The translations under genes and the position numbers were made by a program. From the NCBI GenBank assembly GCA_015680685.1, contig MNCI01034627.1, forward strand, positions 582,257-646,256: DNA of 64,000 bases, given 5' to 3'. The DNA comes from Gnetum montanum. Its lineage: Eukaryota; Streptophyta; Gnetopsida; Gnetales; Gnetaceae. Positions 9,427-22,174 of this stretch are shown piece by piece (the stretch's first letter is position 1; every line of letters starts with the position of its first letter). The notes beneath the pieces are model-generated. The model did not search any database and was not told the DNA's origin. It saw nothing but the letters and a program-made list of their open reading frames with translations.

Positions 9427-11900
9427 TACCTCCATGACTCAATAAAAAATTTTTCTCAAGTGAAGAAGAGAAGGAACAAGTTCCTTATAAAATATTAGGA
9501 AAGTATGGAATTATTAACTGACATACAAACTGACTCAGATGGAACAAATAGACTCTAAGTGCCAAAGTGTACGAAGTTAAAATATTTTACAAAATTGGAT
9601 ATTCATGATAAGAAAAGTGAGCAGCCTAGATCAAACTAACATCCAATGCCTCTTGGTAGCTGAAGAGCAAGAGAGAAGGTCTAATGATCATGAATAGTCC
9701 TTGTCATGTGGTACTATTGCATCATCCTTGGTGAAGATAGTCCCACTTCTAGTCCATGCTTCCCTTTGCAATCATAACAAAATTACAAATTAGGATGTAA
9801 TGTGTAACACATAGCTATTAAGTATGTTGTCTCATTGGTGCTTACACTTATCTAGGTTGTGATTGTGGTAGATTGATTCCTTTAGGAGTGTTAGCGAGAA
9901 GATTGACAAATAGAGTAAAATAGATAAGTGGTCTATTAAATTTGAAAAGTTCAATTAGGATGAAATGATTGAAGAGGGTTTCAGAACTCACAATAATAAA
10001 AAGGGAAGTACATTGAAAAATGTTGTGACGATGTGCATAATTGGATGTCATTGATGGGGAAGGTAAAAGGATTTGATTGTGAGAATGTCTAAGGATAAAG
10101 AACTTAACTAACCCAACCAAAAGATATGCAAGTGGGTCCTCCCCAAAGTAGACACAAGCCTTTTATTGTCCTTACATAACTTCAAACCAAGGAGTCTATG
10201 GGCTCCATGGATGATTAATGGTTACAGAAGGTTAAGTACAAAAAATCGAAAAGCAACTACCTAAGAATTCTAACACATCAAACCAGGACATTGAACAAGA
10301 ACATGAAACTAGTAGTGAGGTGAAACATAAAAAACATAGATGGATGAGAGAGAGTGGAATGGAGTTCCTAATTAAGGTTACATGAAGTCCCTTATGAAGT
10401 GTGTGGTTAAATGACTTGATAAAATCCATCATTAGTCTAGACCAAAACCAACCACATTTAATGACATCACATCATCAATCAAGGACTAGTCCACCCCCCC
10501 TAAGATACAAGAGTGCTCCTACAAAATAACCACCATTCCTTATTATAGAAGAAAAGAGAAGTAGGAAGTGAGGAAGGGCCTTAGTTAGAGGAGACCTTCA
10601 GGCATGGGTAACATGTCTTTCTAGTCCCATAACTAGTGCTTGTGTCCCATTTATTTTGTCTAAGGGGTATGCTTTGAATTCCCATCACCTTTCTTTTTTT
10701 TTCTTTTTGATGAGAACCACACCATGAAAAGACTTATTTAACTTTCTTTTATTGGTCAACACGAAATAGTAAGAAGTCCATGAAAATAGACATGCACCTA
10801 AACAAGCAAAAAGTCACAAAGAATATCGAATCCTTTGAAGTCACACCGTGTTCAAGCCTTTGAATCCTTTCCAAATCCAACAACTACCAAAGTCACAAAT
10901 TTGTTAAAATTTTATTAATGAAAAAGGGACTTCACATTTCCAAAACAAGAAAAACCATAGAATTTGTGGATGGGTGGATGTTGTGGACTCACTACCTATT
11001 GCATAAATAAGAAACCATGTCCTAATTATCCATAACAAAATTCAAAGCTAGAATCCAAACACCAAAAATCACATAATTGGATAGCACATTCCCACATAAA
11101 TTAAATCACAATGTACCTAGTTGGAAATAAGATGCTTATTATTAAAAAAAGATAAGAAAATTACATCCCAATAAAGAAAAATATATAAGAAATTGTAAAA
11201 TACTCAAGAAGAAGAAAACATACTAATGATGTTGTAAAACAAAAAGTTTGAAAAATTAATACTATAGAAAACAAAGAGTGTAAAATATAGAATGTGTAAA
11301 ACAAAAACATGTAAAACAAAAATATGAAAAACTAAGGAGATGCTTATACTGTTAGCATGAGTGGCCAACTTCTCTATGACTAAGTTGAAAGGATGAGATT
11401 TAAAATGTGGAGCATGGTTGTTCATCCAATGAGGTGTTTGTTGTATTAGTTGGCTTATGCTCATGGAAAGTTTTGACTTGTTGTATGTTGACCAGCTATT
11501 TCTTGTTTAGGCTCTCAAGTTTATAGATCATCATGATCCTAGAAGGAAAAATTTCATAAATTATATAAGGTTTTTTCTACAATGTTTGAAACTTAGTTTG
11601 TTAAGGTACATGGGTGGGATTCTAGTAGAGAACCTTATCTCTTGGTTGAAGTTTGACTTTTTTGATTTTAAGGTCATCGCAGTTTTTGTTGAATGCCTTG
11701 TGTAACTCATTAGATGATAAGGTTACTAATTAGTTTTCATCTATTAAGTTGAGATTCATTAATCATTTTTATTGTGCTAGACTTAAGTTAAGGTCAAGGG
11801 CACAAGTTGTTGAAAGTGTATAGAGCTCAAATTGAATAGGAATTGTTGGTAATTTTTTTGTACATAAGCTTGTAGGAAGAGTAGCCTATAGAAAGCTTCC
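9427..11900 (-). pseudogene. 3' interior of element A (post-integrase region)
   Basis: This lies between integrase and the 3' LTR, where Athila elements may carry an env-like reading frame. I see only short broken frames and nothing I can call env. The part from about 9,840 to 10,700 is shared with 39,700-40,705 in element E (for example GTGGGTCCTCCCCAAAGTAG), so it is a family feature. Confidence 0.55.
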
Positions 11901-12602
11901 ATGTTGATCGATAGGCCCAAAGGGCATCGTTAAGTTTCGTGCTCCATTATTTCTTATATTTGCTAATAGTTCTTATTAGAATCTTTGTTATTTCCCTATT
12001 GGTAACCTTAACTTGATCATTGGCTTAGGGGTGGTAGGATGTTGTGAGTTTATGTTCAACCTCCAAGCATTGCATTAGCTTTCAAAAAGTAGTGCATGTA
12101 AAGTGAGTTCCATGATAAAAAATTAATGCATGTGGCACACCAAACCTATTTACAACATTTTGTTGTACAAATTGACCAATAGTAGAAAATGTATAGTTAG
12201 TGATGGTTGCTGCTTCCACCCATTTCATACAATAGTTAACAACTATGATGTATGCCTTTCCATTTGACATGGGTGTGATGGAAGCCATGAAATCAATACC
12301 CCAAATGTTGAATGATTCTAATGGTTGAATCCATTATTGAGGTCCATCCACTGTTGAGTAGTCATTCCACCATCTTGTTGGTAGCATTTACAAGACTAGA
12401 CATATTGATAAGCATCCTTGAAGATTATTAGCCAATAGCATATTTCCATTAGGATTTTAATGGTTGTGTGTCTCCTAGCATAGTGGCCCCAACAAGGACC
12501 TTCATGAGTGTCTTGGAGAACACATAGTCGATCAACATCAGGGACACACCATTGAACTAGGCCATCGACGCACACCTTGTAGAGGTGTCCATTGATCTCC
12601 AT
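11900..12602 (-). pseudogene. Integrase remnant of element A
   Basis: An N-terminal zinc-binding stretch (12,602-12,396) is followed by the catalytic core (12,288-12,082, with KWVEAATITN and RFGVPHALIF). Compared with the family pattern, the first catalytic Asp reads as Asn (VVNY) and the second, normally SDGGTHF, reads FYHGTHF. The integrase must be inactive. Confidence 0.75.
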
Positions 12603-12665
12603 GAAGCATTTTACCTAGTAAAGAAACTATTATTTCTTCCAATGGTCCAACCCTTGTGGCATCTC

Positions 12666-13061
12666 CTAAGTGAGAAGATAGGTGAGAATTCCATCATACC
12701 ATTTAGGCTCATTAGGCAATTGTTTAGTTATAGCCCCAGCAAATAGGAGTTTTTCAGAAAACATATCAAATAGTGGGTTCTCCTCCTCTTTGTTGTCCCA
12801 TCGTAACTGAGACAAGTGGTTAGCAACCACATTTGCAGTACCCTTTTGATCTACCATTATAAGATCAAATTCCTATAAGATCACTAGCCACTGTATGACA
12901 CAGGGGCTCACTATTGGCTTGCTCATCAAAAAGTAGATGAAACTATGGTTTGTGTGCACAAACACATTGTATCCAAGAACATAATGCTTAAAATTTTCTA
13001 AAGCAAACACCACTGCTATTGGTTCTTTTTCTGTGGTGATGTAGTTTAGTTGTGCACCCAC
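12666..13061 (-). pseudogene. RNase H remnant of element A
   Basis: NYITTEKEPIAVVFALENFK with HTNHSFIYFL downstream matches the RNase H domain that follows RT in Ty3/gypsy pol. The next piece (12,857-12,666, with VVANHLSQL) is the usual linker to integrase. Broken by stops. Confidence 0.75.
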
Positions 13062-13253
13062 AATGCTTTAACTTGTGTAGTGGATGTAGTGTGGAAATTT
13101 CTTATCATCCATCTATGTAAGCATGACTCCTAAGGCATAATTTGATGCATCTGTCATGACATGAAATGGCTTGGACTTGTTAGGTGCTTATTGGATTTGA
13201 GTTTCTACAAGTTTCTCTCTCAATTTTTGGAATGCTTTTTCATATTTCACAGT

Positions 13254-13930
13254 CTAGACAAATGGAACATCTTTCTTTGTCAACTCCATCAACAATTTTG
13301 TGATCTTAGAGAAATTATCTATGAATCGTTGATAGTAGCTAGTATGTCTAAGGAATAACCAAACATCTTTGATAGTTTCTAGTTGGTATGTTATTCCTTG
13401 GATAACCATTAATTTTCTCAAGGTCAACCTCAATTCTTGCTTGTGAGATTCGATGCCCCAATACAATGCCTTCTTGGACCATTAGATGACTCTTTTGCCA
13501 GTTAAGCTTAAGGTTTATCTCAACACATCATTTCATTACTTGCTCAGTGCAATCCGGGGCTTAATTAAATGTAGCTCCAAAGTTGGAGAAGTCATCTATG
13601 AAGGCTTCCACACCACTATTGATTTTCTATTCAAAAATGCTTAAAACCAAGTATTCAAATGTAGTAGGGACATTGCACAAACCAAATGGCATCTTGCGAT
13701 ATGAAAAAGTTTCCCAAGGACTCATGAATGTTTTCTTGGATTGGTCCTCTATTGCAATTTGAATATGGTTATAACCACTATAACGATCTAAAAAACTATA
13801 GTAACAATGCCCAAATATTGTGTCTAACACCTGATCAAAAAATGACAATGGAGAATAGTCCTTGAATGTTGCCATATTTAGTAGCTAAAAGTTGATACAG
13901 ACCTGCCACTTATCTCCTTTCTTTGGCACA
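13254..13930 (-). pseudogene. Reverse transcriptase remnant of element A
   Basis: FLDRYSGYNHIQIAIEDQ and FSYRKMPFGLCNVPTTFE (13,875-13,627) are RT finger/palm motifs. The catalytic box reads FIDDFSNFG near 13,590, like the FMDDFSVFG form of Athila. The thumb part YYQRFIDNFSKI lies at 13,466-13,254. Frameshifts and stops separate the pieces. Confidence 0.85.
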
Positions 13931-14329
13931 ATCACAAGTGGACTAACCTACTCACTATTTACAATGGAATAACTGAACCCTACCTTGAGGAGTTGTTTGA
14001 TTTCATCTTTGATGATCTGCTTCACTTTGGGATTCAATCACCTCTATGGTTGCCTGTTTAGCTTCATGGCCGAATCAATGTAGATGTGATGTTGGCATAT
14101 TTTAGGATTAATCCCTATGAGTTCAGGATATGACTAGGAAAAATTTGCTAACCATTTTTCAATTACATTCAACAACATCTTTTTTTGCTCTGGAGTAATA
14201 TTTTCATTGATTATGATTGACTTTCCATTTTTTAAGAAAACATACTCCATGCTAGCTAGTAGAGTTTTTAGTTCAAGGGACTCTTGCTTGAAATTTTCAA
14301 GAATTTCCAACTCTTCCCAATAGGCATCA

Positions 14330-15000
14330 TCATTTGTATCATCAGAGAGTTGGTGATGAACTTACTCTAGTTCATCCATGCTTGTGAAATATGCGCATGT
14401 TAGGCTCTTAGCTGGCTCTATGCAAAGTATATTACTTTCAAAATTAGTGATTAGCCATTACCTTTAAATTTTTGCTTCTAGTGCACATTGCTTACATGCA
14501 GAGATGGATGCTCATTTCAATGCCTAGAGTTTTTGCACAAAATTATGCGCTATATCGTTGTATGCAATGCATGGAACTTGCTTGTTCTCGATCTTTCCAA
14601 ATGTATTTTCTTTAGATATTTCTAGAAAAACATCTATGATGTCCATCCTTGCATCAATGGTGCTTAGCCATGCCCTTCCGATGATGATTGGAAAGTTCCC
14701 TTTGCAATTCTCTACCTTGATCACTAGGAAATTAATAGGATAAGATCACCCATAGATAGTTGTTACAATGTCTTCTACTAGTTTCAATGGAACAACGATT
14801 GACTAGTCTATCAATTGTAATATGATATTGCTCTTCTTGAGAGGAGGTAGGTTCCATGCAATATACATCTCATGAGAGATCATGTTAACACTAGAATTAA
14901 AATTGAGAAGAGCTTTGCACGGTTTATTCCTAGCAATCTGCAAATAAATAAGAGGACTTCCAGGATTGACTAATTTCCTAGGAAGGTTTCTAGCATAGAT
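14330..15000 (-). pseudogene. Protease-region remnant of element A
   Basis: FPIIIGRAWLSTIDARMD (14,724-14,524) matches the C-terminal half of the aspartic protease region in Athila-like elements. The catalytic Asp-Ser/Thr-Gly part upstream is not readable. Confidence 0.6.
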
Positions 15001-15499
15001 CTAATTAGATACGATGTGAGTAAGCATAATTGTATGGATCCTTGGTGGTATTTAGTTTGAAAGGGACTTGAAAGAAAGGTCTTTTCTTTGATCAATTATT
15101 CAACCCACTTGGTTGATGAACCGGTTTTAGATTAATGGCCCCAGTAGAATTATGTTATTGTTGTTGAGCTAGTAGTTCACCTTGCATACATGAAGTAGGT
15201 GGTAGTTATGCTAAGGGAGGAGGAATATGTGCAAGAATAGGAGAAGGATAACGGTAAAAGGTGTTATTCCTTCTTACATGTGAAGAATGCATTCGATAAT
15301 TATCAAGAGGGTAGTATGGAGGCTGGAAAGTGAAAATGTGACTACAAGAGTTGTGTGGAGATAAGGATTACTAAACATAGTATCTATATGGATTAGGTTG
15401 TTGGTAAGGGTATTGTTACCTTAGTGGTGCAAGTTCCCATGATTGTGGTTGTTGTCATTATTGATACTACTCATATGGTTGTGGTGGAGTTCCTCTTGG

Positions 15500-17473
15500 A
15501 TAATACTATTATTGTTGGTAGAATTGCCTAGAATTGCCTTGAGGATAAGACAATCTTTTGGGTGTTTGCCTTTGTGCAAGTCATGGATTCAAAGCATACA
15601 CCCCAGATTCTTGTAAGTGTGACACTATAGGGCAACATCCCTTAGGATTTTCATACTGGTAGATTTCATACCCATCATCATCATCTTATTCGCCTTCTAC
15701 AACTTCTTCTATTGTAACAATCTTGCCCTTACCTCTTTGATAGGCACATTCAGCTTCCTTGTGCCTTCTGCACTCATGATTACTACCTTTTTTTTGGACT
15801 CTTCAACAATTCTTAGGAAAACTTAAAATATACTCCATGGAGTCCCATAACTAATCAACCTTGGATATAATTTTAGCATGAAATTTTTGGAGTAGTAAGG
15901 TTTTCCTATTCATCACCTCATTGAGTGCTGATTCTTCCTCACTGTCACAAAGTCAAACCTTCCTCTTATGAATGGAAGAATCATGGTTTTACTTTTCTAA
16001 ACTTTTCCTTTTTCTTAATTCACCTTCCTCTTTGGCTACCTAGTCAATTAATCTTTGTATCTGATGAGCACTTAATTCTGCTAGCTGTCCTTACGCATAA
16101 ACATCAAGGGTTCTTCTCATTTCTAATCAAAGCTTGTCTACAATGTGGTGAAGTTAATCTAATTGAGAACAATCATGGCCAAGATATCTATGCATTAAGG
16201 AATAGTATCGGGCTATGGCAACATCCAAGGATTTGTGTGTTCCTTGTTTCCATCCTTGGATCTACCTTCTTAAGTTGGATACTCTAGAGTACGTTTGATA
16301 TTTGTCATTGAACAATTCAAGCATGGTACTCCATCATCTAATATATTCTGGTTTTAAGGACTGGTACTAGTTCTTTGCTTCTTTAATGAGTGTCCTTGGA
16401 AACAACTTAAGCTTTTGACACTCACTTTCTGTATTTTGCAAGGCACATGCATCTTGAAAAACTTGGAGATGGTTTTGTAAATCTAAGTTATATCCTCCTT
16501 TTAATTGAGGAATATTGTTCATGTATAGCCTTTTGATCCAACTATCCTTTACATGCCTTGTTGGAATTCATACTACTTTCGCAATGTTGAGCATACTTCA
16601 GGTAGTAAGTAAAGGCTCATTGAGGCCATGATTATGGTGCCTACGATGCCCTCTACTACCCCTTGGTTCATGGTGATGTGCCTCTCTTGAATGTCTACAT
16701 CCTTGGTCTTACTTTGCTCAATGGTCCCTTCAATCATTTTGGTCCTATCAGTTACCTTCATCATGGTCATGTTTCCTATAGTTGCAATCAAAGCCAAAAG
16801 AAGAAAAAAATGAGGATGAAGGTGAAGAGGAAGAAAGCCTAGCACCATCATGGTGCTTTCTACCACCTCTTTGGTGATCATGGCCATGATCATAATCTTG
16901 TTTTCTATCCATATCCTTGCCTTGACTTGCCCCTTTGGATCCTTCTTTGTCATTGGATCCATTCTTGCTAGAATCGAGATTGTGAATTGTGGATTGCAGG
17001 TTCCGGTTTTGAACTCATTCACTGATGTCAAAAAGAGGAATTTCACTAAATGGAAAGCACCTAGAAAATGGTTCTTCACAATCTTTTTGGTATAGTAAGA
17101 ATGGAAAATCATTGAATCCATTTTCCTTCACAAATTCTTGATGCTATTCTAGTTATTGATGTTGTAGATGTTGTACCTTAGTGGGATGATAATCCCTAGC
17201 ATCAATATCTTGCATAACATACTTAGCATGAAGTTCCTAGAGACCCCATCATATAAGCATTTTTTGAAGCATTGCAACGACTGATCGATTGGGTAGCAAC
17301 ACGATGTTGCCCTCCATGTCATGCCACTGCAACTATTCATCTTGATGTAGGATGAAGGTGAAGTTGGGCACATACTCATCAGAATGAGCATATACCACTT
17401 GATATTGCTGAGGCACTAGTTGATGTACTCTATTAGACTTGTACAGAGAATCACTCCTATGAGAAGAAGACAT
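15500..17473 (-). pseudogene. Gag pseudogene of element A
   Basis: Colinear with P's gag from the ATG at 17,473 (MSSSHRSD) to the degraded cysteine cluster (about 15,590-15,660), where the first cysteines are lost. The central gag domain (about 16,580-16,050) aligns codon by codon with P but has several stops and shifts. The pair P and A gives a direct view of how this gene decays. Confidence 0.8.
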
Positions 17474-17613
17474 CTTATGTTAGAAAATAAAAACATAGTG
17501 TGCTTCTTAAAATTGTTCTAGTAATCTTAAGATATGATATGACACTAAGGGTCATTCCAAAAGTTTGAATAATTTTCACTAAATCCTCAATAGCGCATGT
17601 AACAACTAAAAGG

Positions 17614-17631
17614 TCCCTAGCAATAGTACCA
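17614..17631 (-). other. Decayed tRNA-Asp PBS of element A
   Basis: TCCCTAGCAATAGTACCA differs from P's intact PBS at six positions. All are C-to-T or G-to-A and lie in former CG pairs. Confidence 0.8.
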
Positions 17632-17632
17632 A

Positions 17633-18509
17633 CGATGAGCGACAAGGTACCCCTACATTCAACCATATAAATCACTAAGGTGTTCACACACGATTCAGTT
17701 GAATCCTGTGGACCTGTAGTTCTCCAATGTACTAATTCTCTATAAAGTGATATGCACATTGAAAATGTTTATTATCTTCTTAATTCCATTTATGATGTAC
17801 AAGTATATGATTAAGTGTAATATAGGTATATGATTTTTATCATTTTATGTGTTGTAAGTTTAATCACCTACAACAAGAATGGAAGGTAGAGGAATTTAAT
17901 ATCTAATTATTCGATTGCCTAGCTAGCCTAACATTAGTACCCATTTCCACTTTCCTGGAAACATCCTGAATTCATATAGCACTATTGGGTTACCAAATGT
18001 TAAGTGTTTTTGGGTTACAAAGTGCTATATGTATGCTCGAAGTAGTCATGCTTGTGTTTATTAACAACTAGAAATTAATTGCTTAATTAAAATGCATTAA
18101 AGTAAAGTACATGAAAGTAAAATGCATGAATATAAAATGGATTAAGTAAACATTAATATATTCTTAGTACAAGGATTATCAAAAAGGCTTATCTTTATTC
18201 CCATTGCACTGTTGTGCTCAAGTACATCAGTGCTTGAACAAAGATCCATACACACTCAGACTCATGCTATAGGCACTCAGAAAATATTCTAACTCTAGAG
18301 AAAACAAACTATAGGAGCTTCACTATCTATGAAAAAAATTATCAAAAAATCATGAAAACTATGAGCCCAAGCACTATATTTATAGGCTGATATATACCCT
18401 GTGATATTGGATATTCAACATTGCGCCTGGCCTCCAACATTGGGTATTTGATGTTGAGGCTTCGATATCAGATATTCAATATCGAAGCTAATCAAAACAT
18501 GCTTCATCA
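17633..18509 (-). repeat. 5' LTR of element A
   Basis: 877 bp, starting CGATGAGCGACAAGGTACCCC and ending TTCATCA. The minus strand has TATAAATA at about 18,378. Upstream of it lies an inverted repeat GCTTCGATAT/ATATCGAAGC (about 18,458-18,488), at the position of P's palindromes. Confidence 0.82.
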
Positions 18510-18829
18510 TTACCACAACACTTTGGAGTTGCGCTTAAGTTGTAAAGGTTGTGGGATCCTAGAAACCACATTATAAGCTTATTGAAACCTTGTGGGTTGA
18601 GTGGATTCATGGCAATGAATTACTCCAAAGCAGAGCTTAGAGCTTGTATAGGGTGTGGTAGCCTTCAATCCACATTCTGAGAGAAACAAATTATTAAGGT
18701 GTATAAGCAATATACCCTTTGAGTATGATGTACCCAAGTTGGGGAACCACATAAAATTAGTGTGATTTTGTTGAATTACTTCTAATTTAGGAAACTTATT
18801 CCTCCCCCCTTCTAATTTTATGATCCTCA
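18510..18829 (+). repeat. 5' LTR of element B, right part
   Basis: Continuation of B's LTR after A. It ends GATCCTCA, two bases before the PBS. Conserved blocks are shared with 23,050-23,356 and with 34,260-34,560 in C. Confidence 0.8.
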
Positions 18830-18831
18830 AG

Positions 18832-18843
18832 TGGTATTAAAGC
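18832..18843 (+). other. tRNA-Met-type PBS of element B
   Basis: TGGTATTAAAGC against the common plant initiator tRNA-Met PBS TGGTATCAGAGC: two mismatches, both transitions. Confidence 0.75.
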
Positions 18844-18883
18844 TTGGTAGTCTTATTTCTACATCAACTTCCAAGAGTGAACA

Positions 18884-20578
18884 ATGGAGGAGACATCTTA
18901 CACAAATCCACCCATTTTTGATGGATTTAACTTTGCCTATTAGAATGTAAGAATGCAAGGCTTCTTCAAATCTATGGAGTTTGAAGTCTAGGAATTCATC
19001 CTTGAAGGCTACACACCAGCTATCAATAGCACAACAAGAGCAATGAAGCACTGGAACAAATGGACACAAGAAGAAAGAGATAATTTTATGTTTGATTTAA
19101 AAGCAAAAAAAAAATTTATACTATGATTTCAATAAATCCAAATTTAATAGAGTAGTTGGTTGTAAAATGACCAAATAAATTTGAAAAACTTTGGAGGCCA
19201 CATATGAAGGAACCTCAATAGTTAAACAATCTAAATTGTTAGTTTTACAAACTAAGTATAATAAGCTCAAAATGATAAAAGGTGAAAAAATAAAAGATTA
19301 CTTCTCTAGAGAAAATGATCTTTTTGAGGTTGTTAGAGGTAATAGTAAAGATTAACCTGAAAGTGGTGTTATTATAAAAATGATTAGGATTTTACAACTA
19401 GAATTTAGACCAAAGGTAACTACTATAGAAGAAATTATGGATTTCTCAAAACTTAAATTTAAAGAGCTTCAAAGTGCTCTGATTGATTATTAAATGAATT
19501 CATAAGTAAAGGGGCAATACAAGAAAATCCCATTGCTCTAAAATCATCCATCAAGGAAAAGGAACCTACTGAGTAAGATGTGAATAGTGAAGAGGAGAAA
19601 GGTCTTCTCTCTAGAGGGTTGTAAAGACTCATGGCAAAAAGGGACTAGCACTTTAATCAATAGAGATATAAAGAAAGAGGTAAGAAAAGAAGTAGATATT
19701 TTTCCAATTATAATTTTGATTTTTTCTCTATAGAATGTTGGGTATGTGATGGAAGAGACAATGTGGCCTCTGAATGTCCTAGTAATAGCAGATGGTAGTG
19801 AAAGGATAGAGATGATGAAGAGTTGAAAAAGACCAACTTCTATACAAGTTGGAATGATGGTGAGCAAAGTGATAAAGAAGTAGATGACTCTACCAAAGAT
19901 TCTTAGCTTATATGCATGGCTCTTATAGATGAAAATTCACTACATGTTGATGAATCAAAAGGTATGTACAATGAAAGGTATAGTGAATTACATGAAGAAA
20001 TTATTTTCTACATTATTTACTTAGGAAGGTAAATAAATTTTTGAATAAAAAGCATGATGCAATTCATGTCAAAGTAAAAGGAGAAATCTTAGATATGAGG
20101 GCTAATATTCAACAACTAACCCCTTTAAATAAGGATTTCAAAGATTTTCAAAAAGAGGTTCATGAAAAGTAGTCTAGAGATGAAGATTTAGAAAAAGTCT
20201 CACAAGAGGATACAAGATCAAGCTCAGGCATAGTCAAGTTTGATAACTTCATTCATGAGGAGAATACTTAATTTGTTAGTAAAAATTGTGGTAGTAAACA
20301 AAACCTTGATTATTCTCATGTTGATCAAAATAAGATTGATGCTTAGTCTTTTCCAAAAGTCCTTGATCAAGGTATTATGTAGGAAGCTACAACTGGAAAT
20401 AATGATGATTGGGAAATTGAAAAAGTTTTCAAAACAATGGATGATACAAAAGGTTATTAAAAATATTTCAATCAAGGAGAACATAGACAAGTTTTCATAA
20501 CAAGTAAAATAGCTGATGAAAAAGAGCCAAAGGTGAAGGAGGTACTTTATGATAGGGAACCTCATATCCAACCTCATT
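18884..20578 (+). pseudogene. gag: Gag-like gene of element B
   Basis: ATG at 18,884 follows the PBS by 40 bases. The N-terminus (IFDGFNFAY, then VRMQGFFKSMEFEV) is the Copia gag/UBN2 type and matches C at 34,618. Tryptophan codons of C read TAG here. A knuckle-like motif ECWVCDGRDNVASEC (about 19,735-19,780) keeps the cysteines but has Asn where His is expected. The second half is the same coiled-coil-like, Lys/Glu-rich region as in C. Several stops and shifts. Confidence 0.75.
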
Positions 20579-22160
20579 AGTCTTCTTCCTCTCAATTGTA
20601 AGTAAGGTAAGTCAAGGTAAGTTTCCATCTCAGTATTTAATTTGGTAAGTCCAAATTGTTTTGATATGTGCTTACTTTATTTTAAGATTATAGAATGTTA
20701 GTTCTAGATCAACACCTATAAGAGAAGATATTTTTGTATTTTTGGAATAATTGATTATGGTATCTTTTATGTACATATGACCATGATGCATGGCTTTATA
20801 GAAGTTTTTTGTGTGGCACTTATAATGAATTTATTATTTTCTTATCTTGTTTTTAAATGACCTTAAACCCTTGTATGTAATTTAGTTTAAAAGTCTTGTG
20901 AGGAACTTTTCAATTGTTTATAATGCTTTTTGTTGATATTACAAAGCTTATTTCTTTTGAAATATTTTTTTTGCATAGGTGCCTTGATGAAATTCATGAA
21001 TTTTTAGAGAAAAAGGAATTATTGTGAACTACAATTAATAAGACACCTTATTCTCCACACCTGATCTTAATGTTGCATTATAGGAGTAGTTCTTTGATAA
21101 TAAAAGGAGCATGACAATTATCATTTTGAAAAGAACAAGCTGATCCTAAAAGGCTCTAGATGAGTATACCAATCTCTCTCTAATAGATGCATTATAACTG
21201 AGAAATGAGAAAGAATTACAATAGTTATTTCAAAAGATGGATCATATATGCAAGGGGAGAATCTATGTAGGGGGAGGTCTTGAGTAATTCTCTCAAGGAG
21301 ATGATATCATAATTGTAAGCTTCCAATCTCTAGCACCTATATTAGAAAACAACAAAGAAAAACATATTCATTTGGCATCATTTTAAGTACCTAAGGCCCC
21401 TACTACAAGTATGAATTGAGAAGTACTCACAATGGTAGATTGGGACTCAAAAAGATGTTCATAATCTCTTTTGGTAAGAAATGAGATATATATATGTATA
21501 TATATAGTTCTTTTGCTTTCTACCTAATTGTCATGTATTAGTTCATGATTGGTTTTCATATAAATGATTGTTTGACCTTTTGATATAATAAGATATCTTC
21601 CATTGTATTAAAAGTTGAATGTGCATGCTTCACCTACCCAAAAAAGTATTATGCCTTATCGTATTATTTCAAAAGGAGGGAAATATTGGATAAAGCTATG
21701 AGTATTGGTAATTTCTTACTAATGGCTTATTGACTTAGAGATAAGTTGTATGATCTTCAATGCTAAAATTTCATTTTGGATGTCAACTATAAAGGTTCTA
21801 CCTCTTTAGTTCTAACCTTCTATATGAACAGATAAGGGGTAACATTTATTTGGTTTGCCATCATTGGACCTATACTATCTATGGTAAGTGATGCGTACTT
21901 TTTAATTACTTGTTCTTCCTTGGTAATCATGTTCATATCTATAGTATACTCAAGTCCATATGTATTTCTTATGATTGATTGCAACTCTATCTTCACCTCT
22001 TTTTGATGATGTCTAAAAAGGGGAATAGTTAGGTTGATCTAACATGGTTGATATTAGTATGTTTTTGTGATATGACTGATGTTATAAGCCTAATTGAAAA
22101 TATATGTCTTGGTGCCGTCTAGAGACTACTAACGCATTTTCTTAAGTTTTGAACATCACC
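20579..22160 (+). other. Non-coding 3' interior of element B
   Basis: No domain is visible. It begins with GTAAGGTAAGTCAAGGTAAGT, present also in C (about 36,322) and, on the other strand, H (about 33,215-33,235). A short AT microsatellite lies at 21,485-21,506. This conserved non-coding block separates gag from the purine tract in all three family members. Confidence 0.55.
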
Positions 22161-22174
22161 AAAAAGGAGGAGAT
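22161..22174 (+). other. Polypurine tract of element B
   Basis: AAAAAGGAGGAGAT directly precedes the 3' LTR start TGTTGACC. H has the same tract in reverse at 31,574-31,589. Confidence 0.75.

Larger units (their letters stand above)
8561..18509 (-). mobile_element. Element A: full-length but decayed Athila-like Ty3/gypsy element
   Basis: A roughly 9.9 kb minus-strand element: 3' LTR (8,561-9,426), 3' interior, integrase, RNase H, RT, protease, gag, PBS and 5' LTR (17,633-18,509). It interrupts B's 5' LTR. Every coding domain carries stops and shifts. Flanks AGCAC and ACCAC near the two ends may be a mutated target duplication. The two LTRs differ at many positions, so the insertion is old, yet younger than B. 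Confidence 0.85.

Noticed and set aside
9427-11900. An env-like gene in element A
   Set aside because: Short Phe/Ile-rich minus-strand frames here look membrane-like only because of T-rich composition; no conserved frame with E.
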